This document shows, in pieces, positions 20,025-29,340 of a DNA stretch of 64,000 bases. The stretch covers positions 3,425,001 through 3,489,000 of the forward strand of contig NZ_CP022548.1 of the NCBI RefSeq assembly GCF_002776575.1. The letters run 5' to 3'. The translations under genes and the position numbers were made by a program. Origin of the DNA: Sphingorhabdus sp. YGSMI21. Its GTDB lineage: Bacteria > Pseudomonadota > Alphaproteobacteria > Sphingomonadales > Sphingomonadaceae. Positions within the stretch are counted from its first letter, which is position 1; every line of letters starts with the position of its first letter. The notes under the pieces were generated by a model that saw only the letters and a program-made list of their open reading frames with translations, did no database searches and had not been told where the DNA came from.

Positions 20025-21221
20025 TCAGTAGAGCCAAAATTCCTCCGACATCGCGGCCCAGGAATTTTCATCCGGAACCGCGATCGCGTCCAGATCATCT
20101 GCCGTCGAGGATCGATTCTCGATCCACTCCCGCAACGATGGCCCGCCATTGATCACATCGAACGCCAGCTTGTCATTCTCATATTCGTAGGGAAAATCGC
20201 GCCACAATTCATATCCGTCGTGGAGATTCGCGATCGCCTTCAGCGCCACAGCCTGCAATCGCCAAGGCCGGAAGGCGGCGTGATCATAGCCTGGCCCCTC
20301 GGCATGGATCTGCACGCCGTTGCACAGCTGGCCCTGATGCTTGTGGAAGGTCGGTTCGAACCAGATTTCCCGCAAAAGGCAGCCTTCGAGCCATTGCGGT
20401 GCGATTCGCTGCATTTCCGCAATCACCGGCCGCGCTTGGATATCCGGCGCGCCGAAAAGCTCCAGCGGCCTGGTCGTCCCCCGCCCTTCCGAGAGCATCG
20501 TCCCCTCCAGCATCACCGTTCCTGCATAGGCACGGGCCATATTGACATTGGGCGCATTGGGACTGGGATTGATCCAGATACGGTCCTCGGGCCAGCCATA
20601 GCCGGGGCCTTCGGGTTGCCAGCCCTGCATTTTAATGACCCGATAATCGACATCGAGGTCAAAATGGCTGATCATCCAGCGCCCCATTTCGCCCATGGTA
20701 AGTCCATGCCGCATCGGCATCGGCCCTGCCCCGACGAAACTTTCCCATCCGTCTTCCAGCAGCGTGCCCTCGACCGGTCTACCGGCGGGATTGGGACGGT
20801 CCAGCACCCAGACCGCCTTGCCATGCTCGGCAGCAGCTTCCAGCATATAGCGCAGGGTGGTGATGAACGTGTAGATCCGGCACCCCAGATCCTGAAGGTC
20901 GATCAGTACGACATCGAATGTGCCCATGGACTGGCCGGTCGGCCGTCGTACTTCGCCATAGAGGCTGAACACCGGGATATCGTGGACCGGGTCATTGAAA
21001 TCGGGCGACTCGATCATATTGTCCTGCTTGTCACCGCGCAGGCCGTGTTGCGGGCCAAAGGCAGCCGTCAGGTTGATATCATCGAGCGCGGACAACGCAT
21101 CCAGACTGTGCACCAGGTCGCGTGTTACCGAAGCCGGATGGGCCAGCAGCGCGACCCGCTTTCCTGCCAGAGGCCGGCGCAGGTCGACGTCCTCGATCAG
21201 CCTGTCTATTCCGAATTTCAT
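20025..21221 (-). CDS. namZ: DUF1343 exo-beta-N-acetylmuramidase (NamZ-like)
   Basis: A 398-residue protein of the DUF1343/GH171 family, whose characterised member NamZ removes MurNAc from the non-reducing end of peptidoglycan fragments. Family hallmarks: VALLAHPASVTRDL, FGPQHGLRGDKQDNM, DVVLIDLQDLGCRIYTFITT, VLDRPNPAGRPVEG, NPSPNAPN, ML-EGRGTTRPLELFGAP. No clear signal peptide is visible, so it may act in the cytoplasm or use another export route. It overlaps the DOMON-like gene by ATGA. AmgK and MurU homologues at 49.5-51.3 kb could process its product. Confidence 0.88.
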   Translation of the reverse strand: MKFGIDRLIEDVDLRRPLAGKRVALLAHPASVTRDLVHSLDALSALDDINLTAAFGPQHGLRGDKQDNMIESPDFNDPVHDIPVFSLYGEVRRPTGQSMGTFDVVLIDLQDLGCRIYTFITTLRYMLEAAAEHGKAVWVLDRPNPAGRPVEGTLLEDGWESFVGAGPMPMRHGLTMGEMGRWMISHFDLDVDYRVIKMQGWQPEGPGYGWPEDRIWINPSPNAPNVNMARAYAGTVMLEGTMLSEGRGTTRPLELFGAPDIQARPVIAEMQRIAPQWLEGCLLREIWFEPTFHKHQGQLCNGVQIHAEGPGYDHAAFRPWRLQAVALKAIANLHDGYELWRDFPYEYENDKLAFDVINGGPSLREWIENRSSTADDLDAIAVPDENSWAAMSEEFWLY

Positions 21222-21766
21222 CGATCTGTCGCTGCCTCCATTTTGAGCGTAAATCCATCCCGGTGATGGAAATCCGGCCTAGCGGCGGGATGCGCCAAAG
21301 CCCAGAGTGATTTTTCTCCGTCCTGCATCTCGATAACCGCCGCCAGGCCGGCATCAAGTTCTTTCGCCACCCAGAGATCGGGCAATCCCAACATGGCCTC
21401 GATAGCCACATGGGTATCGCTGAAATCCATGTATATCTCCGGTGCTTTCGGCACCGAAAGCGGTCTCATCCCCTCGCGATAGCGGTCGAAACCATAGGCC
21501 GCCCAGTTGCCCGAAGGTGAAAAGTTGAACTCGCAATATTGTTCGGCTCCCGGCTCGCCGAGGAAGAGTTCGAAGCATGTATTCTCCCACAGATGATCCG
21601 CCCGGAGCGACTGATCCAGATCAACCGGCAGACTGATTTCTTCGACATTTCCCTCTGCATGATATCGCAGCCAGATCGTGCCGGTCTCCGACAGCGACCA
21701 TTCAACTGTGATTTGATCAATCGCCGATACCGGAGTCACCGGATGGCTTTGCAAGTTCAAACGCAT
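21218..21766 (-). CDS. DOMON-like domain-containing protein
   Basis: A 182-residue protein with a beta-sandwich pattern typical of DOMON-like proteins. Markers are [55 protein letters not shown] and a C-terminal [19 protein letters not shown]. The ATG at 21766 is preferred, as residues upstream of it do not fit the family. Partners are unknown. It is transcribed divergently from tyrS and coupled to namZ by an ATGA overlap, an arrangement suggesting a shared role in cell-wall sugar handling (inference). Confidence 0.8.
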   Translation of the reverse strand: MRLNLQSHPVTPVSAIDQITVEWSLSETGTIWLRYHAEGNVEEISLPVDLDQSLRADHLWENTCFELFLGEPGAEQYCEFNFSPSGNWAAYGFDRYREGMRPLSVPKAPEIYMDFSDTHVAIEAMLGLPDLWVAKELDAGLAAVIEMQDGEKSLWALAHPAARPDFHHRDGFTLKMEAATDR

Positions 21767-21804
21767 ATTGCGACTTTCGTTGTCCCCATGTAACGCACCA
21801 ATCC

Positions 21805-23034
21805 ATGACCCATTATCAATCCGATCTGCTGCGTCTACTGAATGATCGCGGCTATATCCACCAGTTAACCGATGCCGAGGCATTGGATTCACTTGCCACC
21901 AAGAGCATCATTCCCGGCTATATCGGATTTGATGTTACCGCAGATTCGCTGCACGTCGGCAATCTGGTGCAAATCATGCTTCTCCGCCGGCTGCAGCAGG
22001 CAGGCCACAAACCGATCGTCCTGATGGGCGGCGGCACCACCAAGGTGGGCGATCCTTCCGGCAAGGATGAGATGCGAAAATTGCTGGATGATGACGGGAT
22101 TGCGTCAAATTTTGCCAAAATCCGGACCAGTTTCGAGAATTTTTTGACATTTGGTGACGGTCCTACCGATGCTATCATGGTCAACAATAATGACTGGCTG
22201 GGCGAGTTGGAATATATCCCGTTCCTGCGCGATATCGGCCGGCACTTCACGATCAACCGGATGCTGACCTTTGATTCCGTCAAACTGCGGCTGGAGCGGG
22301 AACAGCCGCTGACCTTTCTCGAATTCAACTATATGATCCTGCAGGCTTACGACTTTCTTGAATTGTCGCGGCAGCATGGTTGCCAATTGCAGCTTGGCGG
22401 GTCCGATCAATGGGGCAATATCGTCAACGGGATCGAGCTTGGTCGACGGGTAGACGGCGCCGAACTGTTCGGAGTCACCACCCCTCTGATCACCAAAGCA
22501 GACGGGTCCAAAATGGGCAAATCCGTCGACGGTGCGATCTGGCTGAACGCCGAACGCCTGTCGCCCTATGACTACTGGCAGTTCTGGCGCAACACAGATG
22601 ATCGCGATGTCGGCAAGTTCATGCGATTGTTCACCGACATCGATCTGGAAGAAATTGCGAGACTGGAAACGCTTCAAGGGTCGGAAATCAACGAAGCCAA
22701 GAAAATACTGGCCGATGCCGCCACCGCGATGGCACACGGGGACAGCGCCGCAGCGGATGCCGCCAAGACCGCGCAGCAGACCTTCGAACAAGGCACCGCG
22801 GGCGACGATTTGCCTGTTTTCGAAGTGACGGGCGGCGAGATTTCAATTCTCGACGCTCTTGTCGGTATCGGCTTTTGCGCTTCGAAGGGCGAAGCCAAGC
22901 GACTGGTTGCCGGCGGTGGCGCCCGGATCGACGACGAGCCGGTTCGGGATGCGGGATCGATGGTTGCTGTGACAGGTGAAGACAGGAAAATTTCTGCCGG
23001 CAAGAAAAAGCACGGGTTGCTTCGCCGAGCCTGA
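21805..23034 (+). CDS. tyrS: Tyrosyl-tRNA synthetase
   Basis: TyrRS charges tRNA-Tyr in the cytoplasm. The 409-residue class Ic enzyme has HVGN (H50) as the HIGH motif and KMGKS (K236-S240) as the KMSKS loop. [13 protein letters not shown] is the tyrosine-site motif, and a C-terminal S4-like RNA-binding domain contains [20 protein letters not shown]. Length and motif order are standard. It is divergent from the DOMON-like gene. Confidence 0.97.
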   Translation: MTHYQSDLLRLLNDRGYIHQLTDAEALDSLATKSIIPGYIGFDVTADSLHVGNLVQIMLLRRLQQAGHKPIVLMGGGTTKVGDPSGKDEMRKLLDDDGIASNFAKIRTSFENFLTFGDGPTDAIMVNNNDWLGELEYIPFLRDIGRHFTINRMLTFDSVKLRLEREQPLTFLEFNYMILQAYDFLELSRQHGCQLQLGGSDQWGNIVNGIELGRRVDGAELFGVTTPLITKADGSKMGKSVDGAIWLNAERLSPYDYWQFWRNTDDRDVGKFMRLFTDIDLEEIARLETLQGSEINEAKKILADAATAMAHGDSAAADAAKTAQQTFEQGTAGDDLPVFEVTGGEISILDALVGIGFCASKGEAKRLVAGGGARIDDEPVRDAGSMVAVTGEDRKISAGKKKHGLLRRA

Positions 23035-23046
23035 TCATGCGCGCAC

Positions 23047-23070
23047 ATGAGCGGCCCCTCTCACGCTCAT
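23047..23070 (+). terminator. Probable terminator after tyrS
   Basis: ATGAGCG (23047-23053) pairs with CGCTCAT (23064-23070) around a ten-base loop, followed by a T-rich but interrupted tract. It lies 13 bp after the tyrS stop. Confidence 0.45.
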
Positions 23071-23096
23071 TTACCATTTATTCTTGATCAACCGTT

Positions 23097-23450
23097 ATGG
23101 TCGCGATGAACCATATACGGAGCTCGCTGCGAATGACCGGTCTACCACCTCAAACAGCCTCAGATATGCGTCGTGCCACGCGTTTTTCGGTCGATTTTGA
23201 GACCATATGCGAATTTCATCCCAATCAGGAAATCCGGGTGCGAATCGCCAATATTTCCGCAAACGGCATGATGCTCGCCGATCCCATCGACATGGAAAAG
23301 GGGGACCGGGTGACCGTTCGCCTACCGGTTGCGGGACGTATCGAAGCCTATCTGGTCTGGTCCCATCAAGGGCGCCACGGTTTCAAGTTTGAGCGGGTTA
23401 TCCGGGAACCGGATTTCTACGCCATGCTGGAAAAAATAAACAGCAACTAG
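23097..23450 (+). CDS. PilZ domain protein (c-di-GMP binding)
   Basis: A 117-residue single-domain PilZ protein. RRATRFSVDF supplies the RxxxR half and IANISANGMM the [D/N]xSxxG half of the c-di-GMP site. LVWSHQGRHGFKF completes the barrel. The ATG at 23133, preceded by GGAG, may be the real start. It is convergent with recG, with three bases between stops. It would be a receptor for c-di-GMP set by the EAL and GGDEF proteins at 29.3-34.8 kb. Confidence 0.88.
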   Translation: MVAMNHIRSSLRMTGLPPQTASDMRRATRFSVDFETICEFHPNQEIRVRIANISANGMMLADPIDMEKGDRVTVRLPVAGRIEAYLVWSHQGRHGFKFERVIREPDFYAMLEKINSN

Positions 23451-23453
23451 GCG

Positions 23454-25511
23454 CTATCCACTGCGCAACAGACTGACGCCCCAGTCCCTTTCAAACAGAT
23501 AAAGGGCAACACGCGCTGCCTGCCCTCTTTCGCTGTCCAGGCCACCATCCCGTTCGAGCAAAAGCCTCGCATCATCGGTCGCCGCTCCGATAAATTCATT
23601 CACCTGTGCGGGCGTCGCAATACGAAAGCCGGCATCACCCGATTGTCGGGTACCGAGCAGTTCCCCCGCCCCGCGCAACCGCAAGTCTTCCTCGGCGATA
23701 CGAAAGCCGTCGTTGGTCTCGCGCATCAGCGTGAGGCGGGCGCGCGCCGTTTCGCTCAGCGTTTCGCCTCGAATCAGCAGGCAGTTGGACTTGACGCTCC
23801 CCCGGCCCACCCGTCCGCGGAGCTGGTGCAACTGGGCGAGACCAAAACGGTCGGCAGCTTCGATAATCATCAGGCTGGCATTGGGCACATCGACCCCGAC
23901 CTCGATCACCGTGGTGGCCACCAGCACCTTAATCTCGTCGCGCTGGAAGCGGGTCATTACCAGATCTTTTTCCGGCCCCTTCATCCGACCGTGCACCAGG
24001 CCGACCTGATCACCGAAGCGTGCAGACAATGCAGCGGCGCGGTCCTCAGCCGCCGCGAGATCGCTCTTCTCGCTCTCGTCAATCAGGGGACAGACCCAGT
24101 AGGCCTGACCGCCGGAAGCGATATGGCGGGCCAGCCCCTCAACCACGTCCGCCATTCGTGCGTCGGAGATCACGCTGGTGTCTATCGTCTGCCGTCCGGG
24201 TGGCAGTTCGTCGATGCGGGACACATCCATTTCGCCATATTGACTCAAAGTAAGCGTCCGCGGGATCGGGGTTGCGGTCATCGCCAGCAAATGCGGCGTA
24301 CGCTCGGCCTTTTGCGTCAGCATAAGGCGCTGAGACACGCCGAATTTATGCTGCTCATCGATGACCGCGACGGCGAGATTCCTATATTTCACATGGTCCT
24401 GAAATATCGCGTGCGTTCCGATCAGGATATTGATCGAACCATCCATCACTCCCATCAGTGTCGCCTCGCGAACCTTCCCCTTGTCGCGTCCGGTCAATAT
24501 GGCGATGTTGACCGGAAGGCCCGTCAGCAATTTCTGGAGTCCTTCGTAATGCTGCCGTGCCAAAATTTCCGTCGGCGCCAGAAAAGCACCCTGATAGCCC
24601 GCTTCTACCGCAGACAGCAGCGCCATCAGCGCCACCAGAGTCTTTCCCGAGCCGACATCACCTTGAAGCAGCCGTAACATCGGAGCGTTTTGCGCGAGAT
24701 CGCCTTCAATTTCGACAATGCAACGCTTCTGGGCATCGGTCAGCTCAAACGGCAGCTTCAACCTGTCGCGTAACCTGCCATCGCCTTGAATAGGAATGCC
24801 TTTCTTGCTCCGGTTGCTGGCACGCACCAGCATGAAGGCAAGTTGGTTGGCAAATACCTCATCATAGGCGAGCCTGTCACTGCTATCTTCGCTTTCGACG
24901 CGATGAAGGGCAACGATACTGTCCTTCCAACTCTTCCAGTCTTTCGCAGCAAGCTGGCTCGGTTCGATCCATTCCGGCAACGTCGGAGCTAGCGCCAAGG
25001 CCTGCCCAACCAGCTGCTTCATTCGCCCATTGCCCAACCCTTCTGCTAAAGGATAGATCGGCTCCAGAAGCGCGATGCTGTCGCCCTGCCCGGGTTCGAG
25101 AACCTGATCCGGATGGACCATTTGCAGTTCGTCGCCATAGCGTTCGAGCTTTCCGGAAATGACCTTGGACTCACCCAGCGGCAGCAGTTTCTTGGGCCAG
25201 CCCGGATTCCGTCCAAAAAAGGTTAGACTGATATAGTTGCCCAGCTTGTCCGTAGCGTGGACCCGCAAGGGACTGCGTGGCCCGCCGGTACGATAATCAA
25301 CAGGTGTCACCTCAACGATGATCGTCTCGCCGACATCGACTTCATCGAGTTCCTCAACGCGTTTGCGATGTATCCAGTAGCTTGGTTGATGGTTGAGCAG
25401 ATCCTTGACCCGAGTCAGCCGCAGCTTTTCAAGCGGCTTGGCCAGCACCTTGCCGACGCCTTTAAGCGACTGGGTTTCGCCAAATAATGGATTGAGTATC
25501 TCGGGCCGCAT
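23454..25511 (-). CDS. recG: ATP-dependent DNA helicase RecG
   Basis: RecG remodels stalled forks and branched DNA. The 685-residue protein has the N-terminal wedge/OB domain and helicase motifs I (GDVGSGKTLVA), II (VIDEQHKFG), III (TATPIPRTL) and VI (QLRGRVGRGSVKS). The C-terminal TRG-like region contains GELLGTRQSGD. Length is normal. The divergent neighbour is sdhE, 59 bp away. Confidence 0.97.
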   Translation of the reverse strand: MRPEILNPLFGETQSLKGVGKVLAKPLEKLRLTRVKDLLNHQPSYWIHRKRVEELDEVDVGETIIVEVTPVDYRTGGPRSPLRVHATDKLGNYISLTFFGRNPGWPKKLLPLGESKVISGKLERYGDELQMVHPDQVLEPGQGDSIALLEPIYPLAEGLGNGRMKQLVGQALALAPTLPEWIEPSQLAAKDWKSWKDSIVALHRVESEDSSDRLAYDEVFANQLAFMLVRASNRSKKGIPIQGDGRLRDRLKLPFELTDAQKRCIVEIEGDLAQNAPMLRLLQGDVGSGKTLVALMALLSAVEAGYQGAFLAPTEILARQHYEGLQKLLTGLPVNIAILTGRDKGKVREATLMGVMDGSINILIGTHAIFQDHVKYRNLAVAVIDEQHKFGVSQRLMLTQKAERTPHLLAMTATPIPRTLTLSQYGEMDVSRIDELPPGRQTIDTSVISDARMADVVEGLARHIASGGQAYWVCPLIDESEKSDLAAAEDRAAALSARFGDQVGLVHGRMKGPEKDLVMTRFQRDEIKVLVATTVIEVGVDVPNASLMIIEAADRFGLAQLHQLRGRVGRGSVKSNCLLIRGETLSETARARLTLMRETNDGFRIAEEDLRLRGAGELLGTRQSGDAGFRIATPAQVNEFIGAATDDARLLLERDGGLDSERGQAARVALYLFERDWGVSLLRSG

Positions 25512-25570
25512 GTCTATCCGCCTTTATACCCCCGCTGGCCCATTATGCCAGCCAAGTTGGAGCAGTAATT

Positions 25571-25837
25571 ATGGATCGCGAAACCAAGCTGAAACGGCTG
25601 CAATTTCGCGCCTGGCATCGCGGGACCCGCGAGGCGGATTTTCTCATTGGCGGTTTTTTTGATCGTTATAGTCCTGACTGGTCCGAAGAGGATATCGACT
25701 GGTTCGAAAAGCTGCTCGTTGAAGACGACGTGGATGTTATGGCCTGGGCAATTGGCACGCTGCCCGTTCCTTCGGCTTTCAAGGGGCCGCAAATGGATGA
25801 TATGCAGAAACTCGACTATATCGATGCAACGAAATAA
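25571..25837 (+). CDS. sdhE: FAD assembly factor SdhE (succinate dehydrogenase assembly factor 2)
   Basis: An 88-residue protein needed for covalent flavinylation of SdhA. It has the family signature RGTREAD (RGxxE) after KRLQFRAWH, then LIGGFFDRY and DIDWFEKLLVEDDVDVMAWAIG. The neighbouring recG and mfd match the conserved alphaproteobacterial recG-sdhE-mfd order. Confidence 0.95.
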   Translation: MDRETKLKRLQFRAWHRGTREADFLIGGFFDRYSPDWSEEDIDWFEKLLVEDDVDVMAWAIGTLPVPSAFKGPQMDDMQKLDYIDATK

Positions 25838-25869
25838 TATTCCTGTCCTATATCCAGAAGCGATCCCCA

Positions 25870-28800
25870 GTGTCTTATCCAGATAGATTATTATCCGCCG
25901 AACAAGGCATGACCATAGCCGGTGTGCCGGCTGGCTATCGCCCGCTGTTCCTGTCGGAAGTTGCGACCCAATCGGGCCGGCGCACGATATTTATCGCGAC
26001 CGATGACGCGGCGATGAGCGCGGTTGTCGAAGCGGCCCGCTTTTTTGCACCCGATCTCGATATCATCGAATTTCCGGCTTGGGACTGCCTGCCTTATGAC
26101 CGTGCTTCCCCGGCTCTTCACACCACTTCGGACCGGCTCGCAGCCCTGGCTAAACTGGCTCAGCCGTTCTCGGGCGCGCAGTTGCTGGTCACGACGGTAA
26201 ACGCGGTAACCCAGCGCGTACTAGCGCCATCGCGAATCAAGGAATTTGTTACCCGCCTGGCACCCGGCACGATCGTCGAGCAGGAAAAGCTGATTTCATT
26301 TCTCTATGCCAACGGATTTGTCCGCGTCGACACGGTGGCTGACAGCGGCGAATTTGCGGCCCGTGGCGGTCTGATCGATCTCTTCCCGCCGGGCGCCGAG
26401 CTGCCCATCAGGATCGACCTTTTCGGCGACGAAATCGAAACGCTGCGACAGTTCGATCCCGCAGACCAGCGAACCGTCGGCAATATTGATAGTCTGGAAC
26501 TGCTCCCGGTATCGGAATTCCTGCTGGACCCGGAGAGCATTACGCGTTTTCGCACGCGCTATCGCGATCTCTTTGGCGCGGTTGCGACAAGCGACGCACT
26601 CTATCAGTCCATATCGGAAGGACGCCGTCTGGCAGGGATGGAACATTGGCTGCCGCTGCTCGAAGACCAGCTCGCAACCATTTTCGATTATGTCGGGGAT
26701 GACAGTCTGATCTTGCGGGATACGGCTGGAACTGCAGCGGCAGAGGCGCAATTTGTCGCCATTGCGGATTATCATAAGAACCGGGTCGAAGCCGATAAGG
26801 CCAATCTGTCGAGCTACCGCCCGCTACCCCCGGAAATGCTCTATCTGACGCCGGAAGAATGGCGGATCCGCGAGAATGACGCGCCCATCCATATTCTAAG
26901 CGAATTTGACGAACCGGAATCGGACAACGTCATGTCGATGTCGGTGTCTTCACCCCGCGATTTTTCTCCGGAACGAGCCCGCAACGAGAATATTTACCAG
27001 GCACTGGGCAGCCATCTCAGCGGCCTGACAAAGGCCGGAACCACGGCCATAGTCGCCAGCTATAGCAAGGGATCGCGCGCCCGTATCTTCGACCTTCTCA
27101 AGGACCATGATGTCAAGGGAGCCGTGCTGTGCGATGATTGGGCATCCTGCCTCTCGGCTGCGCCCGCAATAGCACTGACAATCTTGCCCCTGTCTTCCGG
27201 ATTCCGATCGGAAGACCTGTCTTTGCTCACCGAACAGGATATTTTCGGAGACCGGCTGGTTCGCAAGTCGAAGCGGCGCAAAAGCAGCGATGCCTTCATC
27301 GAGGAGCTGTCCGCGCTCAGTCTGGGCGATTTGGTGGTGCATCTCGAACATGGCATCGGACTTTACGAAGGCATCGTCTCGATTCCGGTCGGCGACAGTC
27401 CGCATGATTGCGTTCATCTCAAATATGCCGGCGGTGACAAGCTATATGTCCCCGTGGAAAATATTGATGTCCTCAGCCGCTATGGCGAAGGCGGTGACAG
27501 TGTTGTGCTCGACCGTCTGGGTGGCGAAGGCTGGCAACGGCGCAAGTCGAAGCTGAAGGAACGCATCCGGGCGATTGCCCATGAGCTGCTGAGAACTGCA
27601 GCAGCCCGGGCTTTGCAACCGGCAACCCCCGCCCGCGTGGACGCGAGCGAGATGGCGGGCTTCGTCGACCGCTTCCCATATCAGGAAACCGATGACCAGC
27701 AGCAGGCGATCGAGGAAGTTCTCGGCGACATGGCATCCGGCAAGGCGATGGACCGCCTGGTCTGTGGTGATGTCGGTTTCGGCAAGACCGAAGTCGCGAT
27801 GCGCGCTGCCTTTGCCGCCTCAATGGCCGGTATGCAGGTTGCGATCATAGCACCGACAACGCTTCTTGCACGCCAGCATTTCAACAATTTCGAAGAGCGT
27901 TTTCGCCCCTTTCCCGTCAAGATCGGTCGGCTGTCCCGTCTGGTGCCACCAGCGGAAGCCAAGAAGACCAAAGAAGGCCTGGCGAGCGGTGAAGTCGACA
28001 TTGTGATCGGCACGCATGCCCTGCTCGCCAAATCCATAGAATTCCAGCGGCTCGGCCTGATCATTATCGATGAAGAGCAACGTTTCGGGGTCACCCATAA
28101 GGAACGATTGAAGGCGATGAAGGCGGATGTGCACGTCCTCACCCTGACCGCCACGCCCATTCCTCGGACGTTGCAGATGGCGATGACCGGCATGCGCGAA
28201 CTGTCGGTCATCCAGACTCCGCCTGTCGACCGGCTGGCGGTGCGCACCTACGTCATGCCATGGGACCCGGTACCGCTGCGCGAAGCGCTGTTGCGCGAAC
28301 ATTATCGCGGCGGCCAGTCTTTCGTGGTCGTGCCGCGGATCGCGGATCTTGCCGACATCGAAGATTTCTTCAAGAAACATGCACCCGAGCTCACCTATGT
28401 TGTTGCCCATGGACAGATGCCGCCGGCAACCGTGGAAGAGCGGATGTCCGCTTTTTACGACCGCAATTATGATGTGCTGCTTTCGACCACTATCGTCGAA
28501 AGCGGTCTCGATATTCCCAGCGCGAACACACTGATCATCCACCGCGCCGACCGGTTCGGCCTGGCCCAGCTCTATCAGCTGAGAGGCCGTGTCGGGCGCT
28601 CTAAAACGCGCGCTTATGCCTATATGGTGACGCCGAAAGACCGGATCATTACCGAGAAGGCGGAGAAGCGACTGAAGATCCTCGGCGATCTGGACAGCCT
28701 TGGTGCCGGCTTTGAGCTCGCCAGCCATGATCTGGATATCCGCGGTGCAGGCAACCTGCTGGGCGACGAGCAATCGGGGCATATCAAGGAAGTCGGCTTC

Positions 28801-29340
28801 GAACTTTACCAGTCAATGCTGGAGGATGCGATTCTCGAGGCGAAGGCCAAGGGCTCCGGCCTGCAAGCCACCACCGACAGCTTCTCTCCGCAGATCACGG
28901 TCGATGCGCCCATATTGATACCGGAAGCTTATGTTCCTGATCTTTCACTCCGGATGGGGCTCTATCGCCGCATGAACGGGCTTAAAACCCTTCAGGAAAT
29001 CGAATCCTTTGCCGCGGAAATGATCGACCGGTTCGGCGACCTGCCGATACAGACCGACAATCTGCTCAAGCTCATGCATATCAAGATGAATTGCGTGAAA
29101 GCGAAGATTGCGAAAATCGAGATGGGGCCGCGCGGGGCTCTGGTCACGTTCCACAACGACAGCTTTCCCAACGTCCCGGGCTTGCTCGATTATGTCGACC
29201 GTCTCAAGGGGACTGCCAAGATCCGGCCCGACAACAAGCTGTTCATCGAACGCAAGTGGCGCGATCCCAAGTCCCGCCTGCATGGCCTGACCCAATTGAC
29301 GACCGGCCTATCGAAACTCGCGCAGCGCGTGTCTGCCTAG
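25870..29340 (+). CDS. mfd: Transcription-repair coupling factor
   Basis: Mfd removes stalled RNA polymerase and recruits UvrA. The 1156-residue protein has the UvrB-homology domains, the RNAP-interaction domain (LGDLVVHLEHGIGLYEGI) and a RecG-like translocase with GDVGFGKTEVA, IDEEQRFGV, TATPIPRTLQM and QLRGRVGRSKTRAYAY. The C-terminal autoinhibitory domain contains PEAYVPDLSLRMGLYRR. The start is GTG at 25870. Its stop overlaps that of the convergent EAL gene by three bases. Confidence 0.97.
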   Translation: MSYPDRLLSAEQGMTIAGVPAGYRPLFLSEVATQSGRRTIFIATDDAAMSAVVEAARFFAPDLDIIEFPAWDCLPYDRASPALHTTSDRLAALAKLAQPFSGAQLLVTTVNAVTQRVLAPSRIKEFVTRLAPGTIVEQEKLISFLYANGFVRVDTVADSGEFAARGGLIDLFPPGAELPIRIDLFGDEIETLRQFDPADQRTVGNIDSLELLPVSEFLLDPESITRFRTRYRDLFGAVATSDALYQSISEGRRLAGMEHWLPLLEDQLATIFDYVGDDSLILRDTAGTAAAEAQFVAIADYHKNRVEADKANLSSYRPLPPEMLYLTPEEWRIRENDAPIHILSEFDEPESDNVMSMSVSSPRDFSPERARNENIYQALGSHLSGLTKAGTTAIVASYSKGSRARIFDLLKDHDVKGAVLCDDWASCLSAAPAIALTILPLSSGFRSEDLSLLTEQDIFGDRLVRKSKRRKSSDAFIEELSALSLGDLVVHLEHGIGLYEGIVSIPVGDSPHDCVHLKYAGGDKLYVPVENIDVLSRYGEGGDSVVLDRLGGEGWQRRKSKLKERIRAIAHELLRTAAARALQPATPARVDASEMAGFVDRFPYQETDDQQQAIEEVLGDMASGKAMDRLVCGDVGFGKTEVAMRAAFAASMAGMQVAIIAPTTLLARQHFNNFEERFRPFPVKIGRLSRLVPPAEAKKTKEGLASGEVDIVIGTHALLAKSIEFQRLGLIIIDEEQRFGVTHKERLKAMKADVHVLTLTATPIPRTLQMAMTGMRELSVIQTPPVDRLAVRTYVMPWDPVPLREALLREHYRGGQSFVVVPRIADLADIEDFFKKHAPELTYVVAHGQMPPATVEERMSAFYDRNYDVLLSTTIVESGLDIPSANTLIIHRADRFGLAQLYQLRGRVGRSKTRAYAYMVTPKDRIITEKAEKRLKILGDLDSLGAGFELASHDLDIRGAGNLLGDEQSGHIKEVGFELYQSMLEDAILEAKAKGSGLQATTDSFSPQITVDAPILIPEAYVPDLSLRMGLYRRMNGLKTLQEIESFAAEMIDRFGDLPIQTDNLLKLMHIKMNCVKAKIAKIEMGPRGALVTFHNDSFPNVPGLLDYVDRLKGTAKIRPDNKLFIERKWRDPKSRLHGLTQLTTGLSKLAQRVSA